In this document: positions 15,018 through 23,811 of the stretch, piece after piece
Position numbering within the stretch: position 1 is the first letter of the stretch
Layout: each line of letters starts with the position of its first letter
Origin: Olsenella uli
GTDB lineage: Bacteria > Actinomycetota > Coriobacteriia > Coriobacteriales > Atopobiaceae
Direction of reading: 5' to 3'
Assembly (NCBI RefSeq): GCF_016900775.1
Contig: NZ_JACJKN010000018.1
Span: 1-53,402 of the forward strand
DNA length: 53,402 nucleotides
Position numbers and translations under genes: made by a program
Notes under the pieces: generated by a model
What the model was told of the DNA's origin: nothing
Database searches by the model: none
The model's input: the letters and a program-made list of their open reading frames with translations, nothing else

Positions 15018-15893
15018 ATGGCGCGTCCGCGCTCCACAGCCTTCGACGCCTGCCACGCGGCCGTCCCCGCGATGCTCTTTGCGGGGGTGGCCGTGCTCTC
15101 GATGCTGGCGGTCCATCCCGTCCTCGTGACGCTCTCGCTTTCGGGCGCGCTGGCCTTCTCGCTGGTCGCCCGAGGCGCGGCGGCCACGGTGCGCGGGCTC
15201 GCCTGGCAGCTGCCGCTGCTCGTGCTCGTGTGCCTGCTCAACCCGTTCTTCTCGGCCTCCGGGTCCACGCTGCTCCTCAAGGTGGGGCCTCGGAGCGTCT
15301 ACCTGGAGAGCCTTGCGTACGGCGCCACGATGGGGGCCCTTCTGGTCGCGACGGTCCTGTGGTTCGAGGACGCCGCGGCGGTTCTCACGCAGGATCGCCT
15401 GCTCGCGCTCGCAGGTAGGCGCGCTCGCTCGGTGCCGCTCGTGGCGTCCATGGCGGCCCAGCTCGTGCCGCAGATGCTGGGCAGGGCTCGCTCGGTGCGC
15501 GCGGCGGCGCGCGCCTGCACGGCGGCGGGCCCGCGCCCGCCCGCGCGCGACGAGCTGCTCCGCACGTCGACGATGCTGCTCTCCTGGTCGCTCGAGGACT
15601 CCCTCGAGCGGGCTGACGCCATGCGGGCGCGGGGCTGGGAGTCCGGCAGCCCGCGGACGCGCTACCGGCCCGAGCGGTTCCGCGCGCGCGATGCCGTGGC
15701 GGCCGCGGGGATCGCGGCTCTTCTCGCCCTGGGCGCGGCGGGCGCGTGGGCGGCCTGCTCCTCCTGGGAGTTCTACCCGAGGATGTCCGGGCTCGCTCTC
15801 TGGTGGTGCTACCTGCCGTTTGCCTTGCTCGCCCTGCTGCCCGCCGTCGCGGAGCTTGCGGCGAGGTGGGCCGAGCGAGGGGAGGCGGGATGA
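15018..15893 (+). CDS. ECF transporter transmembrane component EcfT
   Basis: A 291-residue CbiQ/EcfT protein: hydrophobic N-terminal helices (LFAGVAVLSMLAVHPVLVTL and others), a cytoplasmic coupling region with SLERADAMRARGW containing the second Ala-Arg-Gly signature, and an earlier ARSVRAAARA-type first signature. These helices dock into the grooves of the two ATPase subunits. It begins 8 bases after the lipoprotein stop and its TGA overlaps the ATPase start (ATGA). Being next to one S component, it may be a dedicated (group I-like) rather than shared module. Confidence 0.88.
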   Translation: MARPRSTAFDACHAAVPAMLFAGVAVLSMLAVHPVLVTLSLSGALAFSLVARGAAATVRGLAWQLPLLVLVCLLNPFFSASGSTLLLKVGPRSVYLESLAYGATMGALLVATVLWFEDAAAVLTQDRLLALAGRRARSVPLVASMAAQLVPQMLGRARSVRAAARACTAAGPRPPARDELLRTSTMLLSWSLEDSLERADAMRARGWESGSPRTRYRPERFRARDAVAAAGIAALLALGAAGAWAACSSWEFYPRMSGLALWWCYLPFALLALLPAVAELAARWAERGEAG

Positions 15894-17389
15894 GCGCGCT
15901 CGAGTTCCGCGACGTGACGTTCTCGTACCCCGGCGGCGCGGACGTCCTGCGCGGCATCTCCCTCGATGTGCCCGAGGGCGCCTTTGCCCTGCTCGTTGGC
16001 GCAACGGGGTCAGGAAAGTCCACGATGCTGCGTCTCGTCAAGCCTGAGATCGCCCCTGCCGGCGAGCTCTCCGGCGCGGTGCGCGCCTTCGGGGAGGACG
16101 TGCGCTCGCTGGGGCCGCTCGCCTCCGCGCGCGCCGTGGGCTACGTCTTCCAGAGCCCGGACGCGCAGGTCGTCTGCGAGACCGTCTGGCACGAGATGGC
16201 CTTCGGCCTGGAGAACCTCGGAGTCCCCGAGCCGGAGACGCGCCGGCGCGTGGCGGAGACATGCTCGTTCTTTGGCATGGGGCCGTGGTTCCGCGAGCGC
16301 ACGGCGGAGCTCTCCGGCGGGCAGCGCCAGCTTCTCGCCCTCGCATCGACGCTCGCCATGCGGCCGCGCCTGCTTCTGCTTGACGAGCCTACGAGCATGC
16401 TCGACCCCCTTGCCGAGAAGGACTTCCTCGCGATGCTCTTCCGCGTGAACCGCGAGCTGGGCGTCACCGTGGTGGTGGCCACCCACGCGCCCGAGGCGAT
16501 GCTTGACTACGCGACGTGCGCGTTCGAGCTCGCGGAGGGGCGCGTGCGGGAGGTCCCGCTGGAGGAGGTGGCTCGTCCCGAGCCGCTGCGCGCCGCCCCA
16601 CGTCAAGTCCGCCCACGGGGTCCTGACGCTCCCGGCGCAGGGTGCGGGGCAGGGAGCGCCAAAAGCCCGCGGGCAGATTCGCTGCAAGGGGGATGCGCGC
16701 CCGACGGGCCCTCGGGAGGGCGCTTCGAAGAGAGGGGCCTGATCGTCGCAGACGACCTCTGGTTCCGCTATGACCGCGACGGACGGTGGGTCCTGCGCGA
16801 GCTGGACCTCGATCTGGGCGCGGGCGAGGTTCGTGCCGTAGTGGGCGCCAACGGGTGCGGCAAGTCGACGCTGCTTGCGGCGATGGCGGGGGTCGTGCGC
16901 CCTCGGCGGGGGCGGGTGCGCAACGCCGCCGCGACGAGCCAGGCGCTGCTGCCGCAAAGCCCCAAGGCGCTCCTCTCCCGCGAGACGGTGCGCGACGAGC
17001 TCATGGAGTGGTCGCATGCTGGCGGGTATGGCGCGCGGGAGGTGGGGGCGTCCCTCGCCGAGCTCGGTCTCGACGTCGCCGCCGACCGGCATCCCTACGA
17101 CCTCTCCGGAGGCCAGCAGCAGCTGCTCGCGCTGGAGAAGCTGCTGCTCGTGCGCCCGCGCCTGCTGCTGCTCGACGAGCCGACCAAGGGGCTCGACCGC
17201 CCGGCGCGCGAGCGGGTGGCTGCCCGCGTGGCCCGGGCGCGCGCCGAGGGCGCCACGGTCCTTCTCGCCACGCACGACATGGCCTTCGTGCGCGCCGTGG
17301 CGGACCGCGTCTCCCTCATGTTTGACGGCGGCATCGCCGTGACCGAACCCACCGAGGAGTTCTTCAAAAACTCCTGGCTGTATCGCTGA
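15890..17389 (+). CDS. Fused tandem ECF ATPase (EcfA-EcfA')
   Basis: A 499-residue protein carrying two complete ABC ATPases. The first: Walker A VGATGSGKST, Q-loop FQSPDAQVV, signature LSGGQRQ, Walker B LLLLDEPTSMLD, switch His VVVATHAP. The second: VGANGCGKST, signature LSGGQQQ, LLLLDEPTKGLD, LLATHDM. They are joined by a low-complexity Gly/Pro/Arg linker of about 55 residues (around 225-285). Fusion of the two EcfA subunits is seen in several Actinobacteria. ATG 15890 overlaps the EcfT stop by 4 bases, ensuring coupled translation. It powers substrate import with EcfT and the S component. Confidence 0.92.
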   Translation: MSALEFRDVTFSYPGGADVLRGISLDVPEGAFALLVGATGSGKSTMLRLVKPEIAPAGELSGAVRAFGEDVRSLGPLASARAVGYVFQSPDAQVVCETVWHEMAFGLENLGVPEPETRRRVAETCSFFGMGPWFRERTAELSGGQRQLLALASTLAMRPRLLLLDEPTSMLDPLAEKDFLAMLFRVNRELGVTVVVATHAPEAMLDYATCAFELAEGRVREVPLEEVARPEPLRAAPRQVRPRGPDAPGAGCGAGSAKSPRADSLQGGCAPDGPSGGRFEERGLIVADDLWFRYDRDGRWVLRELDLDLGAGEVRAVVGANGCGKSTLLAAMAGVVRPRRGRVRNAAATSQALLPQSPKALLSRETVRDELMEWSHAGGYGAREVGASLAELGLDVAADRHPYDLSGGQQQLLALEKLLLVRPRLLLLDEPTKGLDRPARERVAARVARARAEGATVLLATHDMAFVRAVADRVSLMFDGGIAVTEPTEEFFKNSWLYR

Positions 17390-17403
17390 ATGCTCGGCTC
17401 GCC

Positions 17404-17847
17404 CTAGAACAGCAGGAACGGGTCGCTCTCCACGAGGTCGTCCTCGTCGATGTCCTCGAAGGAGACGTCGTCGTGGTCGCCGTCGTGCTCGTGGTCGTGC
17501 TCGTCCTCGTCGTCGCCCCAGGCATAGGCGTTCGCGAAGTCGCTCTCCTCGTCCACGACGGGCAGCGCGCTCGTGACGCTGCACAGTCCGTCCATCGCCG
17601 GTACGATCTTCTGCCACTGGCAGATCACGGGCTCCGCGGGCGCGGCCTCGAGCTCGGCAAGGGAGTCAAGATAGATCTCGTGCGCCCCGTCGAGCAGGTC
17701 GGAGTTCTTGCGGACCTCGTGGAAGTGCGTGGCGAACTTCTCCATAGCCTCGTCGGCGCTCGCTGCCTCGACGACGCAGGGCATGAGGCAGTAGTTGTCC
17801 TTGCTGTCGGCGTCGTCGTTGTAGCTGAAGTTCCCGATGTACAGCAT
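17404..17847 (-). CDS. Uncharacterised protein with acidic, His/Asp-rich C-terminus
   Basis: A 147-residue soluble protein I do not recognise. The first ~90 residues look folded (MLYIGNFSYNDDADSKDNY, CLMPCVVEAASADEAMEKFA, ICQWQKIVPAM). The tail is extremely acidic with DEDEHDHEHDGDHDD, which looks like a metal-sequestering segment of the kind seen in some nickel/cobalt/zinc-handling proteins. ATG 17847 has GCGAGGAGG about 6 bases upstream. It is divergently transcribed from the ECF S-component gene across 57 bases, inside an importer locus whose probable cargo contains cobalt; a role in cobalt or cobalamin handling is speculation from that placement. Confidence 0.75.
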   Translation of the reverse strand: MLYIGNFSYNDDADSKDNYCLMPCVVEAASADEAMEKFATHFHEVRKNSDLLDGAHEIYLDSLAELEAAPAEPVICQWQKIVPAMDGLCSVTSALPVVDEESDFANAYAWGDDEDEHDHEHDGDHDDVSFEDIDEDDLVESDPFLLF

Positions 17848-17904
17848 GGTGCCTCCTCGCTCGCGGGCGCCCTCCCGGCGGGTGCCTATGGCACACTGAT
17901 ACCC

Positions 17905-18615
17905 ATGATGGAAGGAAAGCAGACAGCCACGCCCGCCCACCGGCTCCCTGCGGTCGCCGAGGCGCTCGCCCTCGCGGCCGTCCCCGCGGCGCTCGTGGCG
18001 CTTGCGGCGGCGGGGGTGCGCGCGACGGCGGGCCTCACGCTGCTCGTGGCGGCCGCCGCCCTGGCGGTGGCGCTCGCGGGCTTCGAGGCGTCGCGCCCGC
18101 CGCTGCGCCAGCTCATGCCCACGGCCGTCCTCGCCGCGCTCGCCGCGGCGGGACGCGTGCTCTTTGCCCCGCTTCCCGACGTCAAGCCCGTCTCGGCCGT
18201 CGCCATCGTGGCCGGGGCCGCGCTCGGTCGCAGGAGCGGCTTTGTGGTCGGCGCGCTCGCCGCGCTGCTCTCCAACTTCTTCTTCGGACAGGGCCCGTGG
18301 ACGCCCTGGCAGATGTATGCGTGGGGCCTCGTTGGCTACATCGGGGGCGTCCTCGGCGAGAGGGGCCTGCTCGCGCACGATGCCGTGCTGTACGGCTGGG
18401 GCCTTCTCTCGGGACTGGTCTATGGCCTCATCCTGAACGGATATCACGTGCTTGGCTACGTCCAGCCCCTCACCTGGCCGGCAGCGCTTGCGGCCTGCGT
18501 GGCCAGCCTGCCGCTCGACGTCACGCACGGCGTGGCGACGGTCGCGTTTCTCGCTGCGATCTGGCTGTCGTGGGGGAGGGCGATCCGCCGCGTGGTGGCG
18601 AAGTACGACCTCTGA
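17905..18615 (+). CDS. ECF transporter S component (substrate-binding membrane subunit)
   Basis: A 236-residue protein with about seven hydrophobic segments. The segment RSGFVVGALAALLSNFFFGQ and GPWTPWQMYAWGLVGYIGG is the classic ECF S-component signature also seen in CbrT-type cobalamin S proteins. It should bind the vitamin in the membrane and associate with EcfT/EcfA encoded just upstream. Two adjacent ATGs (17905, 17908) have no ribosome-binding site, and a GGCACACT -10-like box lies only about 12 bases upstream, so the message may be leaderless. It is separated from ecfT/ecfA by the divergent acidic-protein gene. Confidence 0.85.
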   Translation: MMEGKQTATPAHRLPAVAEALALAAVPAALVALAAAGVRATAGLTLLVAAAALAVALAGFEASRPPLRQLMPTAVLAALAAAGRVLFAPLPDVKPVSAVAIVAGAALGRRSGFVVGALAALLSNFFFGQGPWTPWQMYAWGLVGYIGGVLGERGLLAHDAVLYGWGLLSGLVYGLILNGYHVLGYVQPLTWPAALAACVASLPLDVTHGVATVAFLAAIWLSWGRAIRRVVAKYDL

Positions 18616-18855
18616 CGGCCCGGCGTTCTTCTCGCCCATCGTTGCCCCGCGCGATCCCGGCGAGCATGCCTCCGCGCACGGAGTCGCGACCTTGGCGTGA
18701 AGAGCCGTGCGCAGAGGCGTGCTCGCGCCAAGTGGGATCGCGCCCCTTTACAACTCACGCCGTCTCCGCTATCGTGGGCACGTTTCATGCCGTGAATCAC
18801 TGTCGAGGGTTCCGCGCGCGGGGGCAGCCGTCCGCGGGGCAAGAAGGAGATGTGC

Positions 18856-19653
<798 letters not shown>

Positions 19654-19677
19654 GCGCTCTCCCATACGCACCTGGGG

Positions 19678-19747
19678 GCGCCCCCGTTCTTCTCTCCGGC
19701 TCACTGCGCTGCGCGCAGAAATCGCCGGGCGAGAAGAACGGGGGCGC
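19678..19747 (+). terminator. yebC terminator hairpin containing the dispersed 12-mer
   Basis: GCGCCCCCGTTCTTCTC (19678-19694) pairs perfectly with GAGAAGAACGGGGGCGC (19731-19747), and an inner CCGGC/GCCGG pair extends the stem. The right arm is an exact copy of the 12-mer (19728-19739) and the left arm its complement with one base changed, so the terminator is built from two facing copies, as uptake-sequence terminators are in Neisseria and Haemophilus. Confidence 0.75.
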
Positions 19748-19880
19748 TCGCGTGTGCGGGGCGAATGTCGCCAACCGCAGGAAACTGCCGGCTGTGCGGG
19801 CGCGTGAGGTCTGAGGGACGTTGCGTTTGTTGGGGTTATGGCAGCCGCGCCACGGCGTCAACTGGGCGTTCTTCTTGGCC

Positions 19881-19940
19881 CGTTGCCGGATTGGGGGTTG
19901 TGGCAGCGCAAAAACTGCCACAACCCCCAATCCGGCAACG
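19881..19940. repeat. 26-base perfect inverted repeat in a 377-base gene-free region
   Basis: CGTTGCCGGATTGGGGGTTG... (19881-19906) is exactly complementary to 19915-19940, with an 8-base loop CGCAAAAA. The gap 19654-20030 holds this, the yebC terminator and degenerate copies of the same arm: TTGTTGGGGTTATGGCAG near 19828-19845 and TTGCCCCAACCCC near 19956-19968. The nesting suggests repeated insertion or decay of a palindromic element. No gene is seen in the gap. Confidence 0.8.
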
Positions 19941-20030
19941 TCTCTTCGGTGAGAATTGCCCCAACCCCGTTTTTGACAGCGCATAGGGATGCGGGCGCCC
20001 AGCCATGCCCCCGCCCGCCGGCCCCCGGGG

Positions 20031-20291
20031 CTACTCTACCGTCCCGTAGTAGGCGCCCCAGCCGTGGCCGGAGAGGATGGAGTTGATCTGGTCGCAGAGG
20101 CGGGTGCGGGTGAAGCTGCCGGAGGGGAGGAGCTCCACCACCTCGATGAGGTCGTCGTTCAGGTCGAAGGCGTCCGCGCGCACGAGGATGTCTATCTTGG
20201 AGACCGTGGCGCGCGCCGAGACGCCGGGCGCAAAGAGCGCGTCCACGAGCCGCTGCAGCTCGCCGTAGTCCTCCGACCGCACCTCGAACAT
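20031..20291 (-). CDS. Uncharacterised 86-residue protein
   Basis: A small soluble protein I do not recognise: MFEVRSEDYGELQRLVDALF, then SKIDILVRADAFDLNDDLIEVVELLPSG and a basic helix FTRTRLCDQINSILSGHGW. Composition and codon use resemble real genes here, and ATG 20291 is preceded by an AGGGAGG site at 8 bases. It is divergent from the aminotransferase gene across 99 bases. No membrane segment or cofactor motif is visible. Confidence 0.72.
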   Translation of the reverse strand: MFEVRSEDYGELQRLVDALFAPGVSARATVSKIDILVRADAFDLNDDLIEVVELLPSGSFTRTRLCDQINSILSGHGWGAYYGTVE

Positions 20292-20357
20292 GGCGTCCTC
20301 CCTGTAAGCGTTCCTTTTCGTGGGGAACATGGTAGCAGCCCGCGCGCGTTTTGCATC

Positions 20358-20363
20358 TATACT
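20358..20363 (+). promoter_or_regulatory. -10 box of the aminotransferase gene
   Basis: TATACT, 28 bases before the start codon. The -35 is not recognisable. Confidence 0.5.
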
Positions 20364-20390
20364 CTCACTGGACCCTACAGAGGAGGAACC

Positions 20391-21680
20391 ATGCCCAACG
20401 CGTATCAGAACATGACCGACGCCCAGCTCGACGCCGCCGTCGCGGAGCTCGAGCGCCAGGCGGACGACCTGCGCGCCCTCAACCTCAAGCTCGACATGGC
20501 CCGCGGCAAGCCGAGCCCCGAGCAGACCGCGCTCTCCAAGCCCATGCTCGACCTGCTCACCAGCGAGAGCGACCTCTCCGACCAGGGCGTGGACGCCGAC
20601 AACTACGGCGCGCCCGACGGCCTGCCCTCCGCCCGCGCGCTCGCGGCGGAGCTCCTTGGCGTGGACGCCGCCAACGTCTCCGTCATGGGCTCCTCGAGCC
20701 TCAACATCATGTACGACTGCGTGGAGCACGGCTACGTCCACGGCATCGGCGGCAACGCGCCCTGGTGCCAGCAGGGCGAGGTCAAGTTCCTCTGCCCCGC
20801 GCCCGGCTACGACCGCCACTTCACCGTGACGGAGAGCTTTGGCATCAAGAACGTGCCCGTTCCCATGCGCGAGGACGGCCCGGACATGGACGTGGTCCGC
20901 GAGTACGTTGAGAAGGACGCCACGGTCAAGGGCATCTGGTGCGTGCCCAAGTACGCCAACCCCACGGGCGTCACCTACTCCGACGACGTGGTGCGCGCCT
21001 TCGCGACGCTCAAGCCCGCCGCGCCCGACTTCCGCATCTTCTGGGACAACGCCTACGCCGTCCACACCTTCGAGGGCGAGGGCGACGAGCTCCTCAACAT
21101 CTTTGACGCCCTGGCCGAGCAGGGCGGCGAGAAGAACCTCGTCTACGAGTTCGCCTCCACGGCCAAGGTGACCTTCCCCAGCTCCGGCATGGCGTGGGTC
21201 ACCGCGAGCCCGGCCGACATGGCGGAGCTGCGCCGCGCCTTCGCCGCGATGCGCGTCTCGCCGGAGAAGATCTCCCAGCTCGCGCACGTCCGCTTCCTGA
21301 AGGACGCCGCCGGCGTGGCCGAGCACATGAAGAAGCACGCCGCGCTCGTGGCCCCGCGCTTCGCCCTCGTGGAGGAGAAGCTCTCGGCGGGCCTCGGCGA
21401 GCTGGACTGCGCCACGTGGACCCACCCCAAGGGCGGCTACTTCGTCTCCTTCGAGGGGCCGGAGGGCTCGGCCAAGGCCATTGTCTCGCTCGCCAAGGAG
21501 CTCGGCGTCACGCTCACGCCCGCCGGCGCCCCCTGGCCCTACGGAGCCGACCCGCGCGACACCAACATCCGCATCGCGCCCACCTACCCCTCGCTCGAGG
21601 AGCTCGGTCAGGCGCTCGACGTTTTCGTCGTGGCGGTCAAGCTGGTGTCCGCGCGCCTCGCGCGCGCCGAGCGCGGCTAG
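20391..21680 (+). CDS. Class I aminotransferase (MocR-like aspartate aminotransferase fold)
   Basis: A 429-residue PLP-dependent enzyme of the Aminotran_MocR group (no HTH). Visible motifs: LDMARGKPSPEQ at the N-terminus, NYGAPDGLPSARALAAELLG, CPAPGYDRHF (PLP-stacking Tyr), KYANPTGVTYSDD, FWDNAYAVHTF (Asp and Tyr to pyridine N and O), and the Schiff-base lysine in FASTAKVTFPSSG. The C-terminus NIRIAPTYPSLEEL holds the substrate-carboxylate Arg. Related enzymes act on aspartate or aromatic amino acids. GAGGAGGAACC precedes ATG 20391. Single-gene unit ending in a strong hairpin. Confidence 0.9.
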   Translation: MPNAYQNMTDAQLDAAVAELERQADDLRALNLKLDMARGKPSPEQTALSKPMLDLLTSESDLSDQGVDADNYGAPDGLPSARALAAELLGVDAANVSVMGSSSLNIMYDCVEHGYVHGIGGNAPWCQQGEVKFLCPAPGYDRHFTVTESFGIKNVPVPMREDGPDMDVVREYVEKDATVKGIWCVPKYANPTGVTYSDDVVRAFATLKPAAPDFRIFWDNAYAVHTFEGEGDELLNIFDALAEQGGEKNLVYEFASTAKVTFPSSGMAWVTASPADMAELRRAFAAMRVSPEKISQLAHVRFLKDAAGVAEHMKKHAALVAPRFALVEEKLSAGLGELDCATWTHPKGGYFVSFEGPEGSAKAIVSLAKELGVTLTPAGAPWPYGADPRDTNIRIAPTYPSLEELGQALDVFVVAVKLVSARLARAERG

Positions 21681-21684
21681 GTGC

Positions 21685-21767
21685 CCAAAATTAATCCGCC
21701 CTGTGGGACGCCCGTCTGACGTTTTCCCAGTTGGCTCGCGAGCAGAAGTGCCACAGGGCGGATTATT
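21685..21767 (+). terminator. Terminator-like inverted repeat after the aminotransferase gene
   Basis: AAAATTAATCCGCCCTGTGG (21685-21704) pairs with 21749-21767 (one base unpaired) across a 44-base spacer and ends in TTATTTTC. The AT-rich flanks and long spacer are unlike a minimal terminator and resemble an inserted palindromic element that now serves as one. Confidence 0.65.
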
Positions 21768-21959
21768 TTCGAGGGACGCTCCAAGACGCCCGCCTGAGTC
21801 CGGGGGCGGGCGGCGCCGTGCCCGGCGAAACTCTTGGCAAAGTTCTGTTATTATCGCCGCGCGTGCGTCATGCTGCGCCGACGCGGTGTCGCGTGGCATA
21901 TGCTAGCAATTTGCGGGCGTGACGCCCGCGCGGACCGAGCGGGGAAGGGTGTCGACAGG

Positions 21960-22769
21960 ATGGCAGGAAAGACGGTGGCCAAGGCAGGCAAGCAGGAGGG
22001 CTCCAAGCGGGGCTCCAAGAAGCGCGAGCGCAAGCCGGGCGAGCTCTCTCGCTTCCAGAAGGTCGTCATCGTCCTTTTCATCTGCGTCTTCGCGCTCTCC
22101 ACGCTGGCGGGCGCGCTCGCCTCGGTCTTCCAGGGCCAGCAGACGCAGGCCGAGGGGCAGAGCCAGGAGGACGTGACCATCGAGTCGCTCGACGAGGACT
22201 ACCAGCCCGTCATCTCCGACCTCGAGGCCAAGGTCGCCGAGAACGCCGAGGACACGGCGTCGCTGCTCGCGCTCGGCCGCTACTACTTCTCGTGGGGCGC
22301 GAGCGTGGCCCAGCTCGCCCAGATCGACTCCGAGACCTCGCACGCCAACGAGCTCCTCGGCAAGGCCGTGGAGTACTACGACAAGTACCTCGCGCTCGAG
22401 GACTCGGACGCCGCGCGCGTGGACCGCGCCCTGTGCTTCTACTACGAGGGCGACACCACGACCGCGCTCAACGACCTCGAGCAGATCACCCAGAGCTCGC
22501 CGGACTACGCGCCCGCCTGGGCCAACCTCGGCATGCTCTACGAGGTCCGCGGGGACACCGACAACGCCAAGTCCGCCTACCAGAAGGCGGCCGAGCTCGA
22601 CCCGAATGACGACTACAGCGCCAAGTCCTTCGCCGAGCAGCGCCTCGACGCCATCGCCCAGGCCGAGGCCGACGCAGAGGCCCAGGAGTCGCTCGGCACC
22701 GGTGACATCACCTCGAGCACCGGCAACATCGGCGACGACCTCACGGGCGCCACCGGCACGGGCCTCTAG
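21960..22769 (+). CDS. Membrane-anchored TPR protein
   Basis: A 269-residue protein: a Lys/Arg-rich cytoplasmic N-terminus (SKRGSKKRERKPGE), one transmembrane helix (VVIVLFICVFALSTLAGALA, about 40-59), then an extracytoplasmic region with TPR repeats (LLALGRYYFSWG; AVEYYDKYLALEDSD; APAWANLGMLYEVRGDTDNAKSAYQKAAELDPND) and a Gly/Thr/Ser-rich tail. It probably scaffolds envelope proteins. ATG 21960 is chosen because it precedes the basic segment; longer frames are not conserved-looking. It lies 23 bases before the STAS gene in one operon with tatA and tatC. Confidence 0.82.
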   Translation: MAGKTVAKAGKQEGSKRGSKKRERKPGELSRFQKVVIVLFICVFALSTLAGALASVFQGQQTQAEGQSQEDVTIESLDEDYQPVISDLEAKVAENAEDTASLLALGRYYFSWGASVAQLAQIDSETSHANELLGKAVEYYDKYLALEDSDAARVDRALCFYYEGDTTTALNDLEQITQSSPDYAPAWANLGMLYEVRGDTDNAKSAYQKAAELDPNDDYSAKSFAEQRLDAIAQAEADAEAQESLGTGDITSSTGNIGDDLTGATGTGL

Positions 22770-22792
22770 TCCGGGCCAGACAAGGAGAAGAC

Positions 22793-23122
22793 ATGAGCCT
22801 TTCGATAACCGTCACCAACACCGTCACGGAGGCGGGCGTCTCCGAGAGCGTCGTCCTCGTGGACGGCGAGGTGGACGTCTCCAACGCAGACCAGCTGCGC
22901 GACGCCATCGACGCGCGGCTCGAGGCGGGGACGGCGCAGGTCGTCGTCGACCTCTCGCGCGTGCCGTACATCGACTCTACCGGCATCGGCGTCCTCGTGG
23001 GCGCGGCCCATCGTGCGGGCGAGAAGAACGTCCGGCTGGAGGTCGCCCGCCCGCAGAGGAACGTGGCCCGCGTGCTCGGCCTTCTGGGCGTGGGCGCCGA
23101 CCTCAACATCCGCGAGGCGTAG
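22793..23122 (+). CDS. STAS-domain anti-sigma factor antagonist
   Basis: A 109-residue SpoIIAA/RsbV-like protein: LVDGEVDVSNADQLRDAID and the phospho-acceptor loop VPYIDSTGIGVLVGAAHRA with the regulatory serine. Such proteins release a sigma factor by binding an anti-sigma kinase. No kinase or sigma gene is adjacent, so its partner lies elsewhere. AAGGAG lies 6 bases before ATG 22793. One loop, AGEKNVRL, contains the dispersed 12-mer (23018-23029). Confidence 0.9.
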   Translation: MSLSITVTNTVTEAGVSESVVLVDGEVDVSNADQLRDAIDARLEAGTAQVVVDLSRVPYIDSTGIGVLVGAAHRAGEKNVRLEVARPQRNVARVLGLLGVGADLNIREA

Positions 23123-23157
23123 GCCCGCGGCGGGCCCCAGAGGGAAAGGAACCAAGC

Positions 23158-23808
23158 GTGTTAGGCATCGGAGAAGGCGAGCTCCTCCTCATAGTCCTCT
23201 TCGCGTTCATGATCTTCGGCCCGGACAAGCTCCCGGGCATGGGCAGGACGCTCGGGCGCGCGCTGCGCCAGTTCAGGAACGCCCAGGAGGGCTTCACCGA
23301 GGTCGTCCAGACCAACATCGTGGACCCGGCCGCGGAGGCCATCAGCGACACACCCAAGAAGCCCAACCGCAACCGTGCGGCCGAGCTCGAGGAGGACGCC
23401 GACATCGAGACCCCCGAGGGCGAGGAGGCCCCCGCGCCGCGCCGCACGGAGACCTTCGCCGAGCGCAAGAAGCGCCTCGCCGCCGAGAAGGCCGCCCGCG
23501 AGCAGGCCGAGAAGGACGCCGCGGCCGCAGCGGCGGAGGAGACGGGCGACGATGCCGTCGCCCCCGCCGGCTCTGCCGCAAAGGAGCCCGCGACCCCGGC
23601 CTCTGCCCCCAGCAAGCCGTCGGCAGCCGACCTCTACGCCATGCACCGTCCTTCTCGTCCCGCGGAGCCCGCCGGCGCTGACGCCGAGCCCTCCCTCGAC
23701 GCGACTCGCGAAGCGAGCGAGGAGCGAAGCGACGAGCGTGGAGCGGTCGAGGGAGGGCTCGGCGTCAGCGCCGGCCCCGCCACGACGACCAACGAGAAGG
23801 AGGCGTAA
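23158..23808 (+). CDS. Twin-arginine translocase subunit TatA/TatB
   Basis: A 216-residue Tat component: N-terminal helix GIGEGELLLIVLFAFMIFGP, hinge DKLPGMGRTLGRALRQFRN (amphipathic helix) and a long, disordered Glu/Lys/Ala-rich tail. Length and tail favour TatB, but the G-E/F-G-P hinge alone cannot separate TatA from TatB. GTG 23158 has AAAGGA 8 bases upstream. The tail carries a 35-residue insertion (residues about 172-206) encoded by a perfect palindrome, see 23671-23775. It precedes tatC by 3 bases. Confidence 0.88.
   Translation: MLGIGEGELLLIVLFAFMIFGPDKLPGMGRTLGRALRQFRNAQEGFTEVVQTNIVDPAAEAISDTPKKPNRNRAAELEEDADIETPEGEEAPAPRRTETFAERKKRLAAEKAAREQAEKDAAAAAAEETGDDAVAPAGSAAKEPATPASAPSKPSAADLYAMHRPSRPAEPAGADAEPSLDATREASEERSDERGAVEGGLGVSAGPATTTNEKEA
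23671..23775. repeat. 105-base in-frame palindromic element inside the tatA/B gene
   Basis: A perfect 30-base inverted repeat (left arm 23671-23700 beginning GCCGGCGCTGACGCCGAGCC, right arm 23746-23775) encloses a 45-base core with an inner hairpin CTCGCGAAGCGAG. Length 105 is a multiple of three and keeps the frame open, adding about 35 residues (AEPSLDATREASEERSDERG and onward) to the disordered tail. This resembles Rickettsia palindromic elements that insert in genes without disrupting them. Confidence 0.85.
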
Positions 23809-23811
23809 GCG

